Shown here piece after piece: positions 8,773 through 19,274 of a stretch of 64,000 nucleotides of DNA. Source of the DNA: Stappia indica (GTDB taxonomy: Bacteria; Pseudomonadota; Alphaproteobacteria; Rhizobiales; Stappiaceae). The notes beneath the pieces were generated by a model. It searched no databases. It saw only the letters and a program-made list of their open reading frames with translations, and had not been told where the DNA came from. The stretch is from NCBI RefSeq assembly GCF_001696535.1, contig NZ_MBQE01000003.1, positions 372,001 to 436,000 of the forward strand, written 5' to 3'. How positions within the stretch are numbered: position 1 is the stretch's first letter; the number at the start of each line of letters is the position of its first letter. Both the position numbers and the translations under genes were made by a program.

Positions 8773-9624
8773 TTGTTCGACAGACTCCGCAAGCGCCTTC
8801 CCGGAAAATGGGGCGATGTCCCGACCACCGTCCCGGTGGTGCGCCTCCAAGGCGCGATCGGCATGTCCTCGCCCCTGCGCCCCGGCCTGTCGCTGGCGAC
8901 CGTTGCGCCGCTGCTGGACAAGGCCTTCTCCTTCGATGCGCCGGCGGTCGCGCTGATCGTCAACTCGCCCGGCGGTTCGCCGGTGCAGTCGCGGCTGATC
9001 CACGACCGCATCCGCCAGCTCGCCGGCGAGAAGAAGAAGGACGTGCTCGTCTTCGTGGAGGATGTGGCGGCCTCGGGCGGCTACATGCTGGCGATTGCCG
9101 GCGACGAGATCATCGCCGACGAGAACTCCATCGTCGGTTCCATCGGCGTGGTGTCGTCCGGCTTCGGCTTCTCCGAGGCGATCTCGAAGCTCGGCATCGA
9201 GCGCCGGGTTTATACGGCCGGCGAGAACAAGGCGATCCTCGATCCGTTCCGCCCGGAGCGCGAGGAGGACATCGTCCATCTGAAGGCGCTGCAGCAGGAA
9301 GTGCATGAGAGCTTCATCGCCCTGGTGCGCCGTCGCCGCGGCGATGTGCTCACCGATGCGCCGGACCTCTTCTCGGGCCTGTTCTGGACCGGCACGACGT
9401 CGCGCGACCTTGGCCTGATCGACCGGATCGGCGATATTCGCTCGACCCTGCGCGAGCGCTTCGGCGACAAGGTGAGAATGCGGCTGGTCGGCGGACAGCG
9501 CTCGCTGTTCTCGCGTCGACAGGGCGTGGGAGTGGAGATCGGTGCCGGCCTGACGCGAGGTTGGGCGGACGAGGCGATCGGAGCGCTGGAACAACGCGCG
9601 CTCTGGGCCCGTTACGGACTGTGA
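8773..9624 (+). CDS. S49 family serine peptidase (SppA-like)
   Basis: A 283-residue, single-domain member of the S49 peptidase family, which in other bacteria degrades leftover signal peptides or membrane stubs. The nucleophile is probably Ser101 in DVAASGGYM, with Lys153 in GENKAILDPF as the general base, matching the Ser/Lys pair of short SppA proteins. Initiation appears to be at a TTG codon (MFDRLRKRLPGKW); no ATG fits. I see no clear N-terminal membrane anchor. The next small gene starts 16 bases downstream, suggesting one transcript. Confidence 0.88.
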   Translation: MFDRLRKRLPGKWGDVPTTVPVVRLQGAIGMSSPLRPGLSLATVAPLLDKAFSFDAPAVALIVNSPGGSPVQSRLIHDRIRQLAGEKKKDVLVFVEDVAASGGYMLAIAGDEIIADENSIVGSIGVVSSGFGFSEAISKLGIERRVYTAGENKAILDPFRPEREEDIVHLKALQQEVHESFIALVRRRRGDVLTDAPDLFSGLFWTGTTSRDLGLIDRIGDIRSTLRERFGDKVRMRLVGGQRSLFSRRQGVGVEIGAGLTRGWADEAIGALEQRALWARYGL

Positions 9625-9640
9625 GGATCGGGAGGACGGC

Positions 9641-9826
9641 ATGGTCAACGTGATCGCGGCGGCAGGCCTCGCCATTGGCGGCTATCTGCTGGTACGGGCA
9701 GTGAAGCGGGAGATGTCGCGCGTCGAGCGGCGGGTCTCCGAAGCAGCCAAACGGGCGACCGGCGAGCTGCCGGTGAAGAAGCTGGAGCAGGACCCGGAGA
9801 CGGGACGCTACCGGCCGAAGGACTGA
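9641..9826 (+). CDS. Small membrane-anchored protein of unknown function
   Basis: A 61-residue protein I cannot name. Residues 3-20 (NVIAAAGLAIGGYLLVRA) form one membrane helix, followed by a basic, probably helical stretch (KREMSRVERRVSEAAKR) and a short polar tail ending in PETGRYRPKD. It starts 16 bases after the S49 peptidase gene and probably shares its transcript, so a role at the membrane beside that peptidase is a guess from position only. The tail looks conserved rather than random, which supports a real gene. Confidence 0.7.
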   Translation: MVNVIAAAGLAIGGYLLVRAVKREMSRVERRVSEAAKRATGELPVKKLEQDPETGRYRPKD

Positions 9827-9897
9827 ACCGGCTTTCCTGCTTGCATGCGTCGGGCGCCGCGAGCATGTCGCGACGCCCCGATGCTTTTGTGCAGCTC

Positions 9898-10302
9898 TCA
9901 GCGGTGGGTCGAGATCGTGCCCATCACCGGGCGCGGACACATGGACTGCACGACCACCGTGCCGTTCGGATAGACATAGCGGACCGTGTCGCAGGTCTCG
10001 CCGCCGGCGAGACGCGGCTTGGCCGGGGGACCGCCGGGATAGTTCGGCGAGTTCGGCGGAGCGGCCGCGGACTGCGCGCTCATGCACTTGGTCGTCGCGC
10101 ACAGGATGACGCCGTCGGCGGCGCCCTTGTAGCTCCAGACCCGGCCGGACGACGAGCCGCCCTGCGACTGTCCGGCGCCGGTGCCCGCAGCCGGGCCGCC
10201 ATTTCCGGCGGTGCTGTTGGACTGGGCCATCCCGGCGGTGCCCGCCAGGCTCAGCGTCAGGGCTGCGGTCGTTGCGAGCGCGAATTTGCGAAGTTTGGTC
10301 AT
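9898..10302 (-). CDS. Exported small protein of unknown function
   Basis: A 134-residue protein with a clear Sec signal peptide (MTKLRKFALATTAALTLSLAGTAGMAQ, probable cut after AMAQ-like GMAQ near 27). The mature part starts with a low-complexity Gly/Ser/Asn/Gln stretch and has four cysteines (in LCATTKC, ETCD and SMCPR), which could form two disulfides in the periplasm. A strong ribosome site (GGAGGA) sits 6 bases before the start. I do not recognise the family. It faces away from glyQ. Confidence 0.75.
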   Translation of the reverse strand: MTKLRKFALATTAALTLSLAGTAGMAQSNSTAGNGGPAAGTGAGQSQGGSSSGRVWSYKGAADGVILCATTKCMSAQSAAAPPNSPNYPGGPPAKPRLAGGETCDTVRYVYPNGTVVVQSMCPRPVMGTISTHR

Positions 10303-10572
10303 GACAATTCCTCCGAGCGTCGGACGGGGACCATTCCCGGTGTCCGGACCTCGATGGCGCGGGATTTATCTTCCTCCTCTGTCGTCATCGCCCTTGCAGA
10401 ATGACGTAAGGTGAGATCTGTCGCTGTGACCCCCGGCACAGTTTTCCGCGATTGGGCTGCAGGCCGGATCCGGGCTTGCGATGCCGCCACGCCTTGACGT
10501 CACCGGGTGTTGATGGCACCTCTCGCCCGGGCCCTGCCGGGCCATCCATTCTTGCATTCAAGGACGACGCAG

Positions 10573-11547
10573 ATGACGAGCGAGACGGTGCCTGCGCACA
10601 TGCGGCCCGAAAACTCCTTCCAGGGGTTGATCCTGACGCTTCAGAGGTTCTGGGCCGATCAGGGTTGCGTTGTCCTGCAGCCCTACGACATGGAAGTCGG
10701 CGCCGGCACCTTCCACCCGGCGACGACCCTGCGTTCGCTCGGCCCGCGTCCCTGGAAGGCCGCCTATGTGCAGCCCTCGCGCCGCCCGACCGACGGGCGC
10801 TACGGCGAGAACCCGAACCGGCTGCAGCATTACTACCAGTTCCAGGTGATCATGAAGCCGTCGCCGGAGAACCTGCAGGATCTCTACCTGCGCTCTCTGT
10901 ATGCCATCGGCCTCGATCCCGCCCTGCACGACGTGCGCTTCGTCGAGGACGACTGGGAAAGCCCGACCTTGGGCGCCTGGGGCCTCGGCTGGGAGTGCTG
11001 GTGCGACGGCATGGAAGTGTCGCAGTTCACCTACTTCCAGCAGGTTGCGGGCTTCGAATGCGCGCCGGTCTCGGGCGAGCTGACCTACGGCCTGGAGCGC
11101 CTGGCGATGTACATCCAGGGCGTCGATAACGTCTACGACCTGAACTACAACGGCCGCGAAGGCGCCGAGAAGGTGACCTATGGCGATGTGTTCCTGCAGG
11201 CCGAGCAGGAATATTCCCGCCACAACTTCGAGCATGCCGACACCGAGATGCTGTTCCGCCACTTCCGCGATGCGGAAGAGGAGTGCCGCCGCCTGCTCGA
11301 CGCCGGCGCCAAGGCACGCGAGGCATCTGGCGCGGCCGTGCATCAGGTGGTGCTGCCGGCCTACGACCAGTGCATCAAGGCGAGCCACGCGTTCAATCTG
11401 CTGGATGCGCGCGGCGTCATCTCGGTGACGGAACGCCAGAGCTATATCCTGCGGGTGCGAGAACTGGCCAAGGCCTGCGGTGCGGCATTCCTGGAGACGG
11501 AAGCCGGCGGGGTCGGGTATCGGGACGAGGTTTCGCTCGCAGGTTGA
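10573..11547 (+). CDS. glyQ: Glycyl-tRNA synthetase alpha subunit
   Basis: A 324-residue alpha chain of the bacterial alpha2beta2 glycyl-tRNA synthetase, which holds the class II aminoacylation site. The core [17 protein letters not shown] and [13 protein letters not shown], with [19 protein letters not shown], is unmistakable. I chose the ATG at 10573 because AAGGA precedes it at suitable distance; an ATG at 10600 (MRPENSFQG) would also give a normal N-terminus. The partner glyS lies 3.3 kb downstream on the same strand, with three other genes in between. No T-box is visible in the leader. Confidence 0.96.
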   Translation: MTSETVPAHMRPENSFQGLILTLQRFWADQGCVVLQPYDMEVGAGTFHPATTLRSLGPRPWKAAYVQPSRRPTDGRYGENPNRLQHYYQFQVIMKPSPENLQDLYLRSLYAIGLDPALHDVRFVEDDWESPTLGAWGLGWECWCDGMEVSQFTYFQQVAGFECAPVSGELTYGLERLAMYIQGVDNVYDLNYNGREGAEKVTYGDVFLQAEQEYSRHNFEHADTEMLFRHFRDAEEECRRLLDAGAKAREASGAAVHQVVLPAYDQCIKASHAFNLLDARGVISVTERQSYILRVRELAKACGAAFLETEAGGVGYRDEVSLAG

Positions 11548-11593
11548 AGGCGCGTGTGGTAGCTGCTGTGATGTTTTCCTAAGGAGTCATTGC

Positions 11594-12073
11594 ATGCAGC
11601 ATCCGGCCTTTTTCGCCCTTTCGGCCCTTTTTGCCGTTCTCGTTGCCGCCTCGCCCGCCCTGGCAAAGACCAAGGCGGGGATAACGCCTTTGTCCGTCTG
11701 CTCCACCAAGGGCGAGTGGGACAAGCTCCACAAGACGCTCCAGACCCGCGCCCACATCTACAATTCCGAGTTCGTCGGGCGCGTCGACAAGAACAATCCG
11801 AACCGGCAGGACAAGCGCGCGGCCGCCCGCAGCGCTCTTGCCGCCTCGAAGAAGGGCCAGCCGGTCGACGTGAATTGCCGTCCGCTGCCGGGCGGCACGG
11901 TTCTTGTGGACGATACCGGCGGCTTCTCCGGTTACATGTGCGTGCGTGCACCGAAGTGGAGTTCCTGCGGCTGGATCCACAAGCGCTATTTCACCGACCA
12001 TTTCGGGGCGACCTCAGACCCCAAGGTCTGGCGTCGCAACCCGCGGCAGGAATTCCTGTTTCTCTATCGCTGA
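11594..12073 (+). CDS. Exported protein of unknown function between glyQ and lemA
   Basis: A 159-residue protein with a Sec signal peptide (MQHPAFFALSALFAVLVAASPALA). The start is fixed by a strong AAGGAG at 11581-11586, eight bases ahead of the ATG. The mature part is basic and has four cysteines (VCSTK, VNCRP, YMCVR, SSCGW). The segment GYMCVRAPKWSSCGWIHKRYF looks loosely like an SH3-type beta strand pair, but I cannot assign the family. It is in the glyQ-glyS interval, 46 bases after glyQ. Confidence 0.78.
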   Translation: MQHPAFFALSALFAVLVAASPALAKTKAGITPLSVCSTKGEWDKLHKTLQTRAHIYNSEFVGRVDKNNPNRQDKRAAARSALAASKKGQPVDVNCRPLPGGTVLVDDTGGFSGYMCVRAPKWSSCGWIHKRYFTDHFGATSDPKVWRRNPRQEFLFLYR

Positions 12074-12244
12074 GAGACAGCCGGCCACGCCGGGTGTCCC
12101 ACCGGATGAGGCGGGCGGGGCTGCGCGGGCTGCTTTCGTGCCGCCGGTGACCTGTGTCACATTCGCTTCAAGCAATCCGGTTTCCACTGCAGCCTGCTTG
12201 CAGTAGCGTTACGCGACTGTCGTGACTGGAAAGGGTTTCGCCTG

Positions 12245-12802
12245 ATGGCCACCTGGATCGTGCTCGGACTGATCGTCCTGATCGGTCTCTACCTCGTCTA
12301 CATCTACAATGATCTGGTGCGGAAGCGGCAGATGGTGCGCGAAGGCTGGAGCGGCATCGATGTCCAGCTGAAGCGCCGGTCGGACCTCATTCCGAACCTG
12401 GTCGAGGCGGTGAAGGGCTACGCCACGCACGAGCGGGCGGCCTTCGAGGCGGTGACCGAGATGCGGACGCGGGCGGCGGGGATCGATCCGGCGGACGTGG
12501 CAGGGAGGGCGCGCGCCGAGGGCATGCTGACGCAGGCGCTGGGCAAGCTCTTTGCGGTCGCCGAAGCCTATCCGGAGCTCAAGGCCAGCGCCAATTTCCG
12601 CGAGCTGCAATCCTCGCTTGAGGGTGTCGAGGATGCGCTGCAACTGGCGCGCCGCTACTACAACGGCGCGGTGCGTGCGCTCAATGTCGTGGTCGAGAGC
12701 TTCCCGTCCAATCTGGTCGCCCGCCGGTTCGGCTTCACCCAGGAAGAATATTTCGAGATCGAGGACCCGGCGGAGCGGGCAGTGCCCAGGGTCAGCTTCT
12801 GA
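12245..12802 (+). CDS. lemA: LemA family protein
   Basis: A 185-residue LemA-family protein: an N-terminal membrane helix (residues 3-20, [18 protein letters not shown]) and a long helical bundle outside. Hallmarks are [24 protein letters not shown], the [15 protein letters not shown] repeat start, and [18 protein letters not shown] near the end. The molecular role of LemA is not settled. It is followed 17 bases later by the DUF2207 gene, a pairing common in bacteria, which suggests the two membrane proteins act together in the envelope. Confidence 0.9.
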   Translation: MATWIVLGLIVLIGLYLVYIYNDLVRKRQMVREGWSGIDVQLKRRSDLIPNLVEAVKGYATHERAAFEAVTEMRTRAAGIDPADVAGRARAEGMLTQALGKLFAVAEAYPELKASANFRELQSSLEGVEDALQLARRYYNGAVRALNVVVESFPSNLVARRFGFTQEEYFEIEDPAERAVPRVSF

Positions 12803-12819
12803 CGGAGGGCGGTCCTGCC

Positions 12820-14763
12820 ATGCGCGTCCTCGCCGTCCTGATCGCGGTTTGCGCCTTTCTCGCCGCGGGCCTGCTGGTGCTGGCCCCGGCGACGGCACGT
12901 GCCGACGAACGCATCCTCGCTTTCAACTCGACCATCGAGGTGGCGGGCGACGGCGAACTGACCGTCACCGAGACGATTCGCGTGCGCGCCGAGGGCAACC
13001 AGATCCGCCGCGGCATCTTCCGCGACATCCCGCTGGTCTTCGAGACGGAAAACGGCCGCATGGCCCGCGCCGGCTTCGACCTCGTCTCGGTGGAACGGGA
13101 CGGCGAGGAGGACGGTTATTCGGTCAATCGCGGCGGCAGCGGTGTGCGGATCTATATCGGCCGCGAGGACACGTTCCTGCAGCCGGGCACCTACACCTAC
13201 ACCATCACCTACCGGACGGACCGGCAGGTGCGGTTCTTCGAGACCCATGACGAGGTCTACTGGAACGCCACCGGCAACGAATGGGATTTCCCCATCGACC
13301 GGGCGGTCGCGCGCATCGTGTTGCCGGAAGGGGCGAGCGTCGCCGCCCACACGGCCTATACCGGCCCCTACGGCGCAACCGGACAGGACTATACGTCGAG
13401 GCTCGAGGACGGCGGGCGCAGCGTCCTGTTCGCCACGACCCGGCCGCTGGGGCCGCGCGAGGGGCTGAGCGTCGTCGCCGAGATGGCGAAGGGCGTCGTC
13501 GCCGCTCCGACCGCCGAGGAAGAGCTCGGCTATATCCTCCAGGACAATCTCGCCGAGATCCTCGGCGGCATCGGTCTCTTCCTCGTCCTGGCCTATTATG
13601 TCTGGGCGTGGTGGTCCGTCGGACGCGATCCGCCGAAGGGCGTGATCTTCCCGCGCTTCGAGGGGCCGGAGGGCATTTCGCCGGCGCTCTCCAACTATGT
13701 CGCGCGCAAGGGCTTCGGCGATGGCGGCTGGCGTGCGCTCTCCGCCGCCTGCCTCAGCCTTGCGGTCAAGGGCAAGCTGGTGCTGGACGATCTGGCCGGC
13801 GACCTGACGCTGACCCGGCCGGAAGGGGCGCGCGGCGACTATGCCGGGTTGCCCAAGGGCGAGAAGGCGATCGCCAGCTGGCTCGACAATCGCGACGGCA
13901 GCTTCACCGTGTCCAAGGCCAACGGCACCTCGGTCCAGAAGCTCGGCAACAATTTTCGCGGCGCCATCGAGGGCGAGAACCGCAACCGCTACTACAAGGC
14001 GAACCGGCTCTATCTGCTGCCGGGCATCGTGCTGTCGGTGCTGACGATCTTCGCGCTGCTTGCCTTCGGCAATCTCAGCGAGGAGCAGATCGCGATCATG
14101 ATCCCGATCTTCATGGTCACCTTCGTCGTGGTGATGTTCGCGGTGCAGATCGGCAAGGCGATCCGCCGGCCCGGCGGGATGGCCCTGCGCATCGTGTTCG
14201 TCCTCGTCGTCTTCTCGTTCGTCACGCTCGGCCATGTGACGGCCTCGGCGATCCTGCTGCAGTTGAAGGGCGACATCCCGCCGCTGGCGCTGATCGCCAT
14301 CGGGCTGCTGGCGGTGAACTTCCTGTTCTTCTTCCTGATCGGCGCGCCGACTGCGCTCGGCCGCAGCGCGATGGACGAGATCGAGGGGCTGAAGATGTAT
14401 CTTCAGGTCGCCGAGAAGGACCGGATGAACATGCAGGGCGCCCCGAAGATGAGCCCCTCGCATTTCGAGACGCTGTTGCCCTATGCCGTCGCTCTCGATG
14501 TGGAAAAGCCCTGGTCGAAGGCCTTCGAGGCCTGGTTGCTGACGGCGGCCGGAGCGGCCGTCGCGGCGTCCTATGCTCCGGGATGGTATTCGGGGCGCAG
14601 CTTCGACACGCACAACATCTCCGGCACGCTCGGCAAGAGCGTCGAGGCCATGTCCGGCACCTTCTCCTCCTCGCTGCCTGCGCCCAAGTCGTCCAGCTCC
14701 GGCGGGGGAGGCGGCGGGTTCTCCGGCGGCGGCGGAGGTGGCGGCGGCGGCGGCGGCTGGTAG
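12820..14763 (+). CDS. DUF2207 membrane protein with glycine-rich C-terminus
   Basis: A 647-residue protein with a signal sequence (about residues 1-28, ending ATARA), an extracytoplasmic beta-rich DUF2207 domain (about 30-220), a membrane helix near 245-265, further helices around 400-510, and a low-complexity tail made almost only of Gly and Ser and ending in Trp. Such tails are typical of this family. The function is unknown. It follows lemA by 17 bases and is probably translated from the same message. A GC-rich hairpin at 14788-14810 follows the gene. Confidence 0.88.
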   Translation: MRVLAVLIAVCAFLAAGLLVLAPATARADERILAFNSTIEVAGDGELTVTETIRVRAEGNQIRRGIFRDIPLVFETENGRMARAGFDLVSVERDGEEDGYSVNRGGSGVRIYIGREDTFLQPGTYTYTITYRTDRQVRFFETHDEVYWNATGNEWDFPIDRAVARIVLPEGASVAAHTAYTGPYGATGQDYTSRLEDGGRSVLFATTRPLGPREGLSVVAEMAKGVVAAPTAEEELGYILQDNLAEILGGIGLFLVLAYYVWAWWSVGRDPPKGVIFPRFEGPEGISPALSNYVARKGFGDGGWRALSAACLSLAVKGKLVLDDLAGDLTLTRPEGARGDYAGLPKGEKAIASWLDNRDGSFTVSKANGTSVQKLGNNFRGAIEGENRNRYYKANRLYLLPGIVLSVLTIFALLAFGNLSEEQIAIMIPIFMVTFVVVMFAVQIGKAIRRPGGMALRIVFVLVVFSFVTLGHVTASAILLQLKGDIPPLALIAIGLLAVNFLFFFLIGAPTALGRSAMDEIEGLKMYLQVAEKDRMNMQGAPKMSPSHFETLLPYAVALDVEKPWSKAFEAWLLTAAGAAVAASYAPGWYSGRSFDTHNISGTLGKSVEAMSGTFSSSLPAPKSSSSGGGGGGFSGGGGGGGGGGGW

Positions 14764-14787
14764 TCGCATCGACCCTCGCCAGCACGC

Positions 14788-14810
14788 GCGGGGGTGACTT
14801 TTTCCCCCGC
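14788..14810 (+). terminator. Hairpin after the DUF2207 gene
   Basis: GCGGGGG and CCCCCGC pair around a 9-base T-rich loop, 25 bases after the DUF2207 stop. There is no T run after the stem, so it may reduce rather than stop transcription into glyS. Confidence 0.4.
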
Positions 14811-14879
14811 TCTTGCTAACGGACGCGCAACAGTCACGGTCGCCGGCTGTCCGGCTGCCCAACCATTCGAGACCTCCCG

Positions 14880-16958
14880 ATGCCCGATCTTCTCCTGGAG
14901 CTTTTCAGCGAGGAAATTCCCGCCCGCATGCAGCGCCGTGCTGCAGAGGACCTGAAGTCGCTGGTGACCAATGCGCTGGTCGAGGCGGGCGTCACCTACG
15001 AGGGCGCGAAGGCGTTTTCCACCCCGCGGCGGCTGGCGCTGCATATCGCCGGGCTGACGGCGGGATCGAAGCCGACCCGCGAGGAGCGCAAGGGCCCGCG
15101 CGTTGGCTCGCCGGAAAAGGCGCTGGAAGGCTTCCTGCGCGGTGCGGGGCTTGCCTCCATCGATGAGGCGCAGGTCGTCTCCGACCCGAAGAAGGGCGAC
15201 TTCTACGTCGCGGTGATCGAGAAGCCGGGCCGCTCGACGCCCGACATCATCGCCGAGGTGATGCCGGGCATCATTCGCGGCTTCCCCTGGCCGAAGTCGA
15301 TGCGCTGGGGCGGCGGACAGCTGCGCTGGGTGCGCCCACTCCACTCCATCGTCGCGACGTTCGGGCCGGAGACCGAGGAGCCGGAGGTGGTGCCCTTCGA
15401 GATCGACGGCATCGTCTCGTCCAACACGACGCGCGGCCACCGCTTCCTGGCGCCGGACGCCTTCGAGGTGCGGCGTCTGGAGGACTATGCCGACAAGCTG
15501 GAGAAAGCGAAGGTCGTGCTCGATGCCGACCGGCGCAAGGACATCATCGTCAACGATGCGCGCAACCGCGCCATGGCGCTGGGCCTGGAGCTGGTCGAGG
15601 ACGAGGGCCTGCTGGAGGAAGTCGCCGGCCTGGTGGAATGGCCGGTCGTGCTGGTCGGCAGCTTCGACGAGGCGTTCCTGGAACTGCCCGACGAGGTGAT
15701 CCGCCTGACCATCCGCGCCAACCAGAAGTGCTTCGTGTTGCGCGACCCGACAACCGGGCGCCTGTCCAACCGCTTCGTCGCCGTGTCCAACATCGTCGCC
15801 TCCGATGGCGGCGCGACGATCATCGCCGGCAACGAGAAGGTTATCCGCGCCCGCCTGTCCGATGCCCGCTTCTTCTGGGAAACGGACCTCAAGGCGCCGC
15901 TGGAAAGCCGGCTGCCGAAGCTCGACAGCGTCGTCTTCCACGAAAAACTCGGCACGCAGGGCGCGCGGGTGAACCGCCTCGAGGCGCTGGCGCGCGAGAT
16001 CGCCCCGCTGGTCGGAGCCGATGTGGAAAAGGCGGCGCGCGCCGCGCGCCTCGCCAAGGCCGACCTGCCGACGCAGATGGTCTACGAATTCCCCGAGCTG
16101 CAGGGCCAGATGGGCCGTACCTATGCCGAGTTGCAGGGCGAGGATGCCTCTGTCGCCCGCGCCATCGAGGAGCACTACAAGCCGCAGGGCCCGTCCGACG
16201 AGGTGCCGGCCGATCCGGTCGCCGTCGCCGTGGCGCTCGCCGACAAGCTCGATCTGCTCACTGGCTTCTGGGCCATCGACGAGAAGCCGACCGGCTCCAA
16301 GGACCCCTTCGCGCTGCGCCGCGCCGCGCTCGGCGTGATCCGCATCGTGCTGGAGAACGGGCTGCGGCTGCGCCTCTCCGATTTGCTTGCCAGCGCCAAT
16401 GCCGCGATGGCCGAGGCCGGCGGTGAGCTGGGCCAGGATCTCCTGTCCTTCTTCGCTGACCGTCTGAAAGTGCATCTGCGCGAGCAGGGTGCCCGTCACG
16501 ACCTTATCGACGCGGTTTTCGCGCTGGAGGGGCAGGACGACCTGTTGATGGTGGTGCGCCGGGTCGAGGCGCTGGGCGCGTTCCTGGCGACCGAGGATGG
16601 CGCGAACCTGCTGGCCGGCACCAAGCGCGGGGCCAACATCCTGCGCGCCGAGGAGAAGAAGGACGGCACCGCCATTTCCGGTGCGCCCCATGCCGATCAC
16701 CTGGCCGAGCCGGCGGAGATCGCCCTGGCGGCGGCCATCGACACGGCGCGGGCCGAGATCCGCGATGCGCTGTCGCGCGAGGATTTCGCTGGCGCGATGA
16801 CGGCGCTGGCGGGCCTGCGCGCGCCGGTCGACAGGTTCTTCGACGACATCCTGGTCAATGCCGAGGATGCGGACCTGCGCCTCAACCGCCTGCGCCTGCT
16901 TGCCGAGATCCGCGAGGCGACCCGCGAGGTTGCCGACTTCTCGAAAATCGCCGGCTGA
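14880..16958 (+). CDS. glyS: Glycyl-tRNA synthetase beta subunit
   Basis: A 692-residue beta chain of glycyl-tRNA synthetase, responsible mainly for tRNA binding. The N-terminus [18 protein letters not shown], the HD-like central part ([15 protein letters not shown]) and the C-terminal DALR-like anticodon-binding domain ([21 protein letters not shown]) are all recognisable, and the length is normal. It should assemble with GlyQ although three genes separate them. A strong hairpin terminator follows at 16981. Confidence 0.96.
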   Translation: MPDLLLELFSEEIPARMQRRAAEDLKSLVTNALVEAGVTYEGAKAFSTPRRLALHIAGLTAGSKPTREERKGPRVGSPEKALEGFLRGAGLASIDEAQVVSDPKKGDFYVAVIEKPGRSTPDIIAEVMPGIIRGFPWPKSMRWGGGQLRWVRPLHSIVATFGPETEEPEVVPFEIDGIVSSNTTRGHRFLAPDAFEVRRLEDYADKLEKAKVVLDADRRKDIIVNDARNRAMALGLELVEDEGLLEEVAGLVEWPVVLVGSFDEAFLELPDEVIRLTIRANQKCFVLRDPTTGRLSNRFVAVSNIVASDGGATIIAGNEKVIRARLSDARFFWETDLKAPLESRLPKLDSVVFHEKLGTQGARVNRLEALAREIAPLVGADVEKAARAARLAKADLPTQMVYEFPELQGQMGRTYAELQGEDASVARAIEEHYKPQGPSDEVPADPVAVAVALADKLDLLTGFWAIDEKPTGSKDPFALRRAALGVIRIVLENGLRLRLSDLLASANAAMAEAGGELGQDLLSFFADRLKVHLREQGARHDLIDAVFALEGQDDLLMVVRRVEALGAFLATEDGANLLAGTKRGANILRAEEKKDGTAISGAPHADHLAEPAEIALAAAIDTARAEIRDALSREDFAGAMTALAGLRAPVDRFFDDILVNAEDADLRLNRLRLLAEIREATREVADFSKIAG

Positions 16959-16980
16959 GCGGCCGGTTTCAGAACCAGCA

Positions 16981-17016
16981 AAAAGGGCGCGGGACCTGCC
17001 GGTTCCGCGCCCTTTT
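16981..17016. terminator. Bidirectional terminator between glyS and an MFS gene
   Basis: A 16-bp stem (AAAAGGGCGCGGGACC / GGTTCCGCGCCCTTTT, one G-T pair) with the loop TGCC lies between two convergent genes. The T4 on each 3' side makes it work in both directions. Confidence 0.9.
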
Positions 17017-17046
17017 CATATCTGGAGGCGGCAGATGCCGACCGCC

Positions 17047-18306
17047 TTATTCCGCGGGCGTACCGGCCAGCCGTGCGACCGGCTCTTCCTTGATCGGCCA
17101 GTGGACGATGGCCGCGAAGAGGCCGAGCGCGATGCCGAGATACCAGATCACGTCGTAGGAGCCGGTCTGGTCGTAGAGCCGGCCGCCCAGCCAGACACCG
17201 AGGAACGAGCCGATCTGGTGCGAGAAGAACACGAAGCCGAACAGCGTCGCCAGGTAGCGCGGGCCGAACATCACTGCGACGAGGCCGGAGGTCGGCGGCA
17301 CCGTGGAGAGCCACAGGAAGCCCATCGTGCCGGCGAAGATCAGCACGCTCAGCGGCGTGGCCGGCGCCATCAGGAAGAGCGTGATGGCGATGGCGCGGCC
17401 GAGATAGATCAGCGACAGGAAATAGGGCTTCGACCAGCGGCCGCCGATATAGCCCGAGGCCAGCGCCCCGAACACGTTGCACAGGCCGATCAGCGCGATG
17501 GCGATGGCGCCCCACTTCGGATCGAGGCCGAGGTCGGCGATATAGGGCGGCAGGTGCACGGTGATGAAGGCGACGTGGAAGCCGCAAACGAAGAAGCCGA
17601 AGGTCAGCAGGAGGAAGCCGCGGGTGCGGAACGCTTCGGAGATCGCTTCGGTGAGCTTCTGGTCGGCAATGCCCGAGCCCGGCACGTAGGCGGCGGGCTT
17701 GCCCTTCAGCGCCACCGCCAGGAACGGGATCAGCAGCATCAGGCCGGCCAGCACATAGAGGGTATCGTGCCAGCCGAGCCCGTCGATGAGGCCCTGGCTG
17801 AGCGGGGCGAACAGGAACTGGCCGAAGGAGCCGGCCGCGGTGCCGATGCCGAAGGCGAGCGAGCGGCGCTCCGGCGTCACGGCGCGTCCGAAGGCGGCAA
17901 GCACCAGCGAGAAGGACGAGAAGGCGACGCCGAGGCCGATCATCACGCCGCCGGCCACATGCAGCAGCAACGGGCTTTCCGCCTGCGCCATCAGCAGGAG
18001 GCCGAGCGTGTAGACGATGCCGCCGAAGGCGAGCGTGCGTGCCGTGCCGAACCGGTCGGAGACCATGCCGGCGATCGGCTGCGCCGCGCCCCAGACGAGG
18101 TTCTGGATGGCCAGCGCGAGGGCGAAGATCTCGCGCGACCAGTCGCGCGCCTCGGTCATCGGCGACAGGAACAGCCCGAGCGCGGACCGCGGGCCGAAGC
18201 TGAGCAGGGCGATGAGACAGCCGCAGACGATGATCAGCGGCAGGTTGGGGGAGGCCTTGGGAAGGGGCGAACCGGAGGTCGGCGCGCGTGTCGCGGAACT
18301 GGTCAC
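17047..18306 (-). CDS. MFS transporter
   Basis: A 419-residue major facilitator superfamily permease with about twelve membrane helices. The loop 2-3 signature is present as GMVSDRFGTARTLAFGG, and a related stretch (YIGGRWSKPYFLSL) occurs in the second half. The N-terminal half resembles oxalate/formate-type and monocarboxylate-like MFS proteins (PRSALGLFLSPMTEARDWSREIF), but the substrate cannot be named from sequence. It is a single-gene unit with a 245-base gap upstream in which I see no further gene. Confidence 0.85.
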   Translation of the reverse strand: MTSSATRAPTSGSPLPKASPNLPLIIVCGCLIALLSFGPRSALGLFLSPMTEARDWSREIFALALAIQNLVWGAAQPIAGMVSDRFGTARTLAFGGIVYTLGLLLMAQAESPLLLHVAGGVMIGLGVAFSSFSLVLAAFGRAVTPERRSLAFGIGTAAGSFGQFLFAPLSQGLIDGLGWHDTLYVLAGLMLLIPFLAVALKGKPAAYVPGSGIADQKLTEAISEAFRTRGFLLLTFGFFVCGFHVAFITVHLPPYIADLGLDPKWGAIAIALIGLCNVFGALASGYIGGRWSKPYFLSLIYLGRAIAITLFLMAPATPLSVLIFAGTMGFLWLSTVPPTSGLVAVMFGPRYLATLFGFVFFSHQIGSFLGVWLGGRLYDQTGSYDVIWYLGIALGLFAAIVHWPIKEEPVARLAGTPAE

Positions 18307-18551
18307 GTCGTAAGTCCTGTCGCTGGGCAGGTCAGGGCGAAGGGACCGCTCGGCAAAAGAGCGTCGCTGCCGCCTGCCGGCATGCTGAGGAGGTCTGCCT
18401 TTCGCGCGCCCGGGCGGGCGGCACGGAATTGGCGAGGCCGGTTGCCATGATTATGCGCGATACGCGGCCCGTGAAAAAGCGAAACAAATTCATGGTTCGC
18501 TATTCACGTCCTTGATGGATCTACGGACGGCTTTCCGGTTGGCCGCCGCCC

Positions 18552-19274
18552 TCAGATCGGCTGCTGGGCGAGGCCCTTGCCGTGGATCGGACCGGTCGGC
18601 AGGTTGGTCGGCGAGCCGCCCTCCGGCTCGAAGGTGATCTCGTAGAGCTGGTCGCGGCGGGGCGGCGGAAGGCCTTCAACCGACAGACGCTTGCCCGTTC
18701 CGCTCGGCAGCAGGCCGAGCGAGACCGGCGGGCCTTCCTCGGTCGGCTTGGTCCAGACCTGCATGACCTGGCCCTGGGGCACGGTGGCGCCGTCCAGCAG
18801 GGTGATCCAGGTGGTGTTGTCGGCCGCGCCCTCCACCAGGGCGACCGGCTTGCCGCCGGCATCCAGCAGCACCGCGACCACGGTCGGCTGCGGCATGGTC
18901 AGCAGCGACCAGCCGAGCGCGACGGCGAGAACCAGCGAGGCGGCAAGGCTGGCCAGTGCAGCGAAGCGCCAGCGGGTGTCTGCAGGTTTGCCGTCGCGGT
19001 TCCTGGCGGCAAGCGGAACGACATTACCGGCAGGCTTCTGGGCCTCGGTCGGAGCCTCGTCGAGACGGGCGGCAACACGGTTCCACAGCCCCTCGGGCAG
19101 GGGAACCTCGTCGGCGGTCGCATCCAGCTCGCCGAAGCGGGCGCGGGCGCGCTCCAGCCTGGCGGCAACCTGCGGATCTGCCGCGGCCAGCGCCTCGATC
19201 TCGGCGTGTTCCGCCTCGCTGGCGAGGCCGAGCACGACCTCGTCGATGCGTTCCTCGAGCGGGCGCTGCGTCAT
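18552..19274 (-). CDS. Anti-sigma factor, RskA type
   Basis: A 240-residue membrane anti-sigma factor. The N-terminal cytoplasmic part (VLGLASEAEHAEIEALAAADP) resembles anti-sigma domains, a membrane helix lies near residues 105-126 (ALASLAASLVLAVALGWSLL), and the outer C-terminal domain carries RskA features: VMQVWTKP, PVSLGLLPSG and ITFEPEGGSPTNLPTGP. It should hold the ECF sigma factor at the membrane. Its ATG overlaps the sigma gene stop (ATGA), indicating translational coupling and matched amounts of the two proteins. Confidence 0.88.
   Translation of the reverse strand: MTQRPLEERIDEVVLGLASEAEHAEIEALAAADPQVAARLERARARFGELDATADEVPLPEGLWNRVAARLDEAPTEAQKPAGNVVPLAARNRDGKPADTRWRFAALASLAASLVLAVALGWSLLTMPQPTVVAVLLDAGGKPVALVEGAADNTTWITLLDGATVPQGQVMQVWTKPTEEGPPVSLGLLPSGTGKRLSVEGLPPPRRDQLYEITFEPEGGSPTNLPTGPIHGKGLAQQPI

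Noticed and set aside
10303-10572. T-box or other tRNA-sensing leader before glyQ
   Set aside because: No T-box core sequence or antiterminator-like pair is visible, and T-boxes are not expected in this group.
14700-14763. Gly-rich repeat as a separate repeat element
   Set aside because: It is the coding low-complexity tail of the DUF2207 protein, common in that family.
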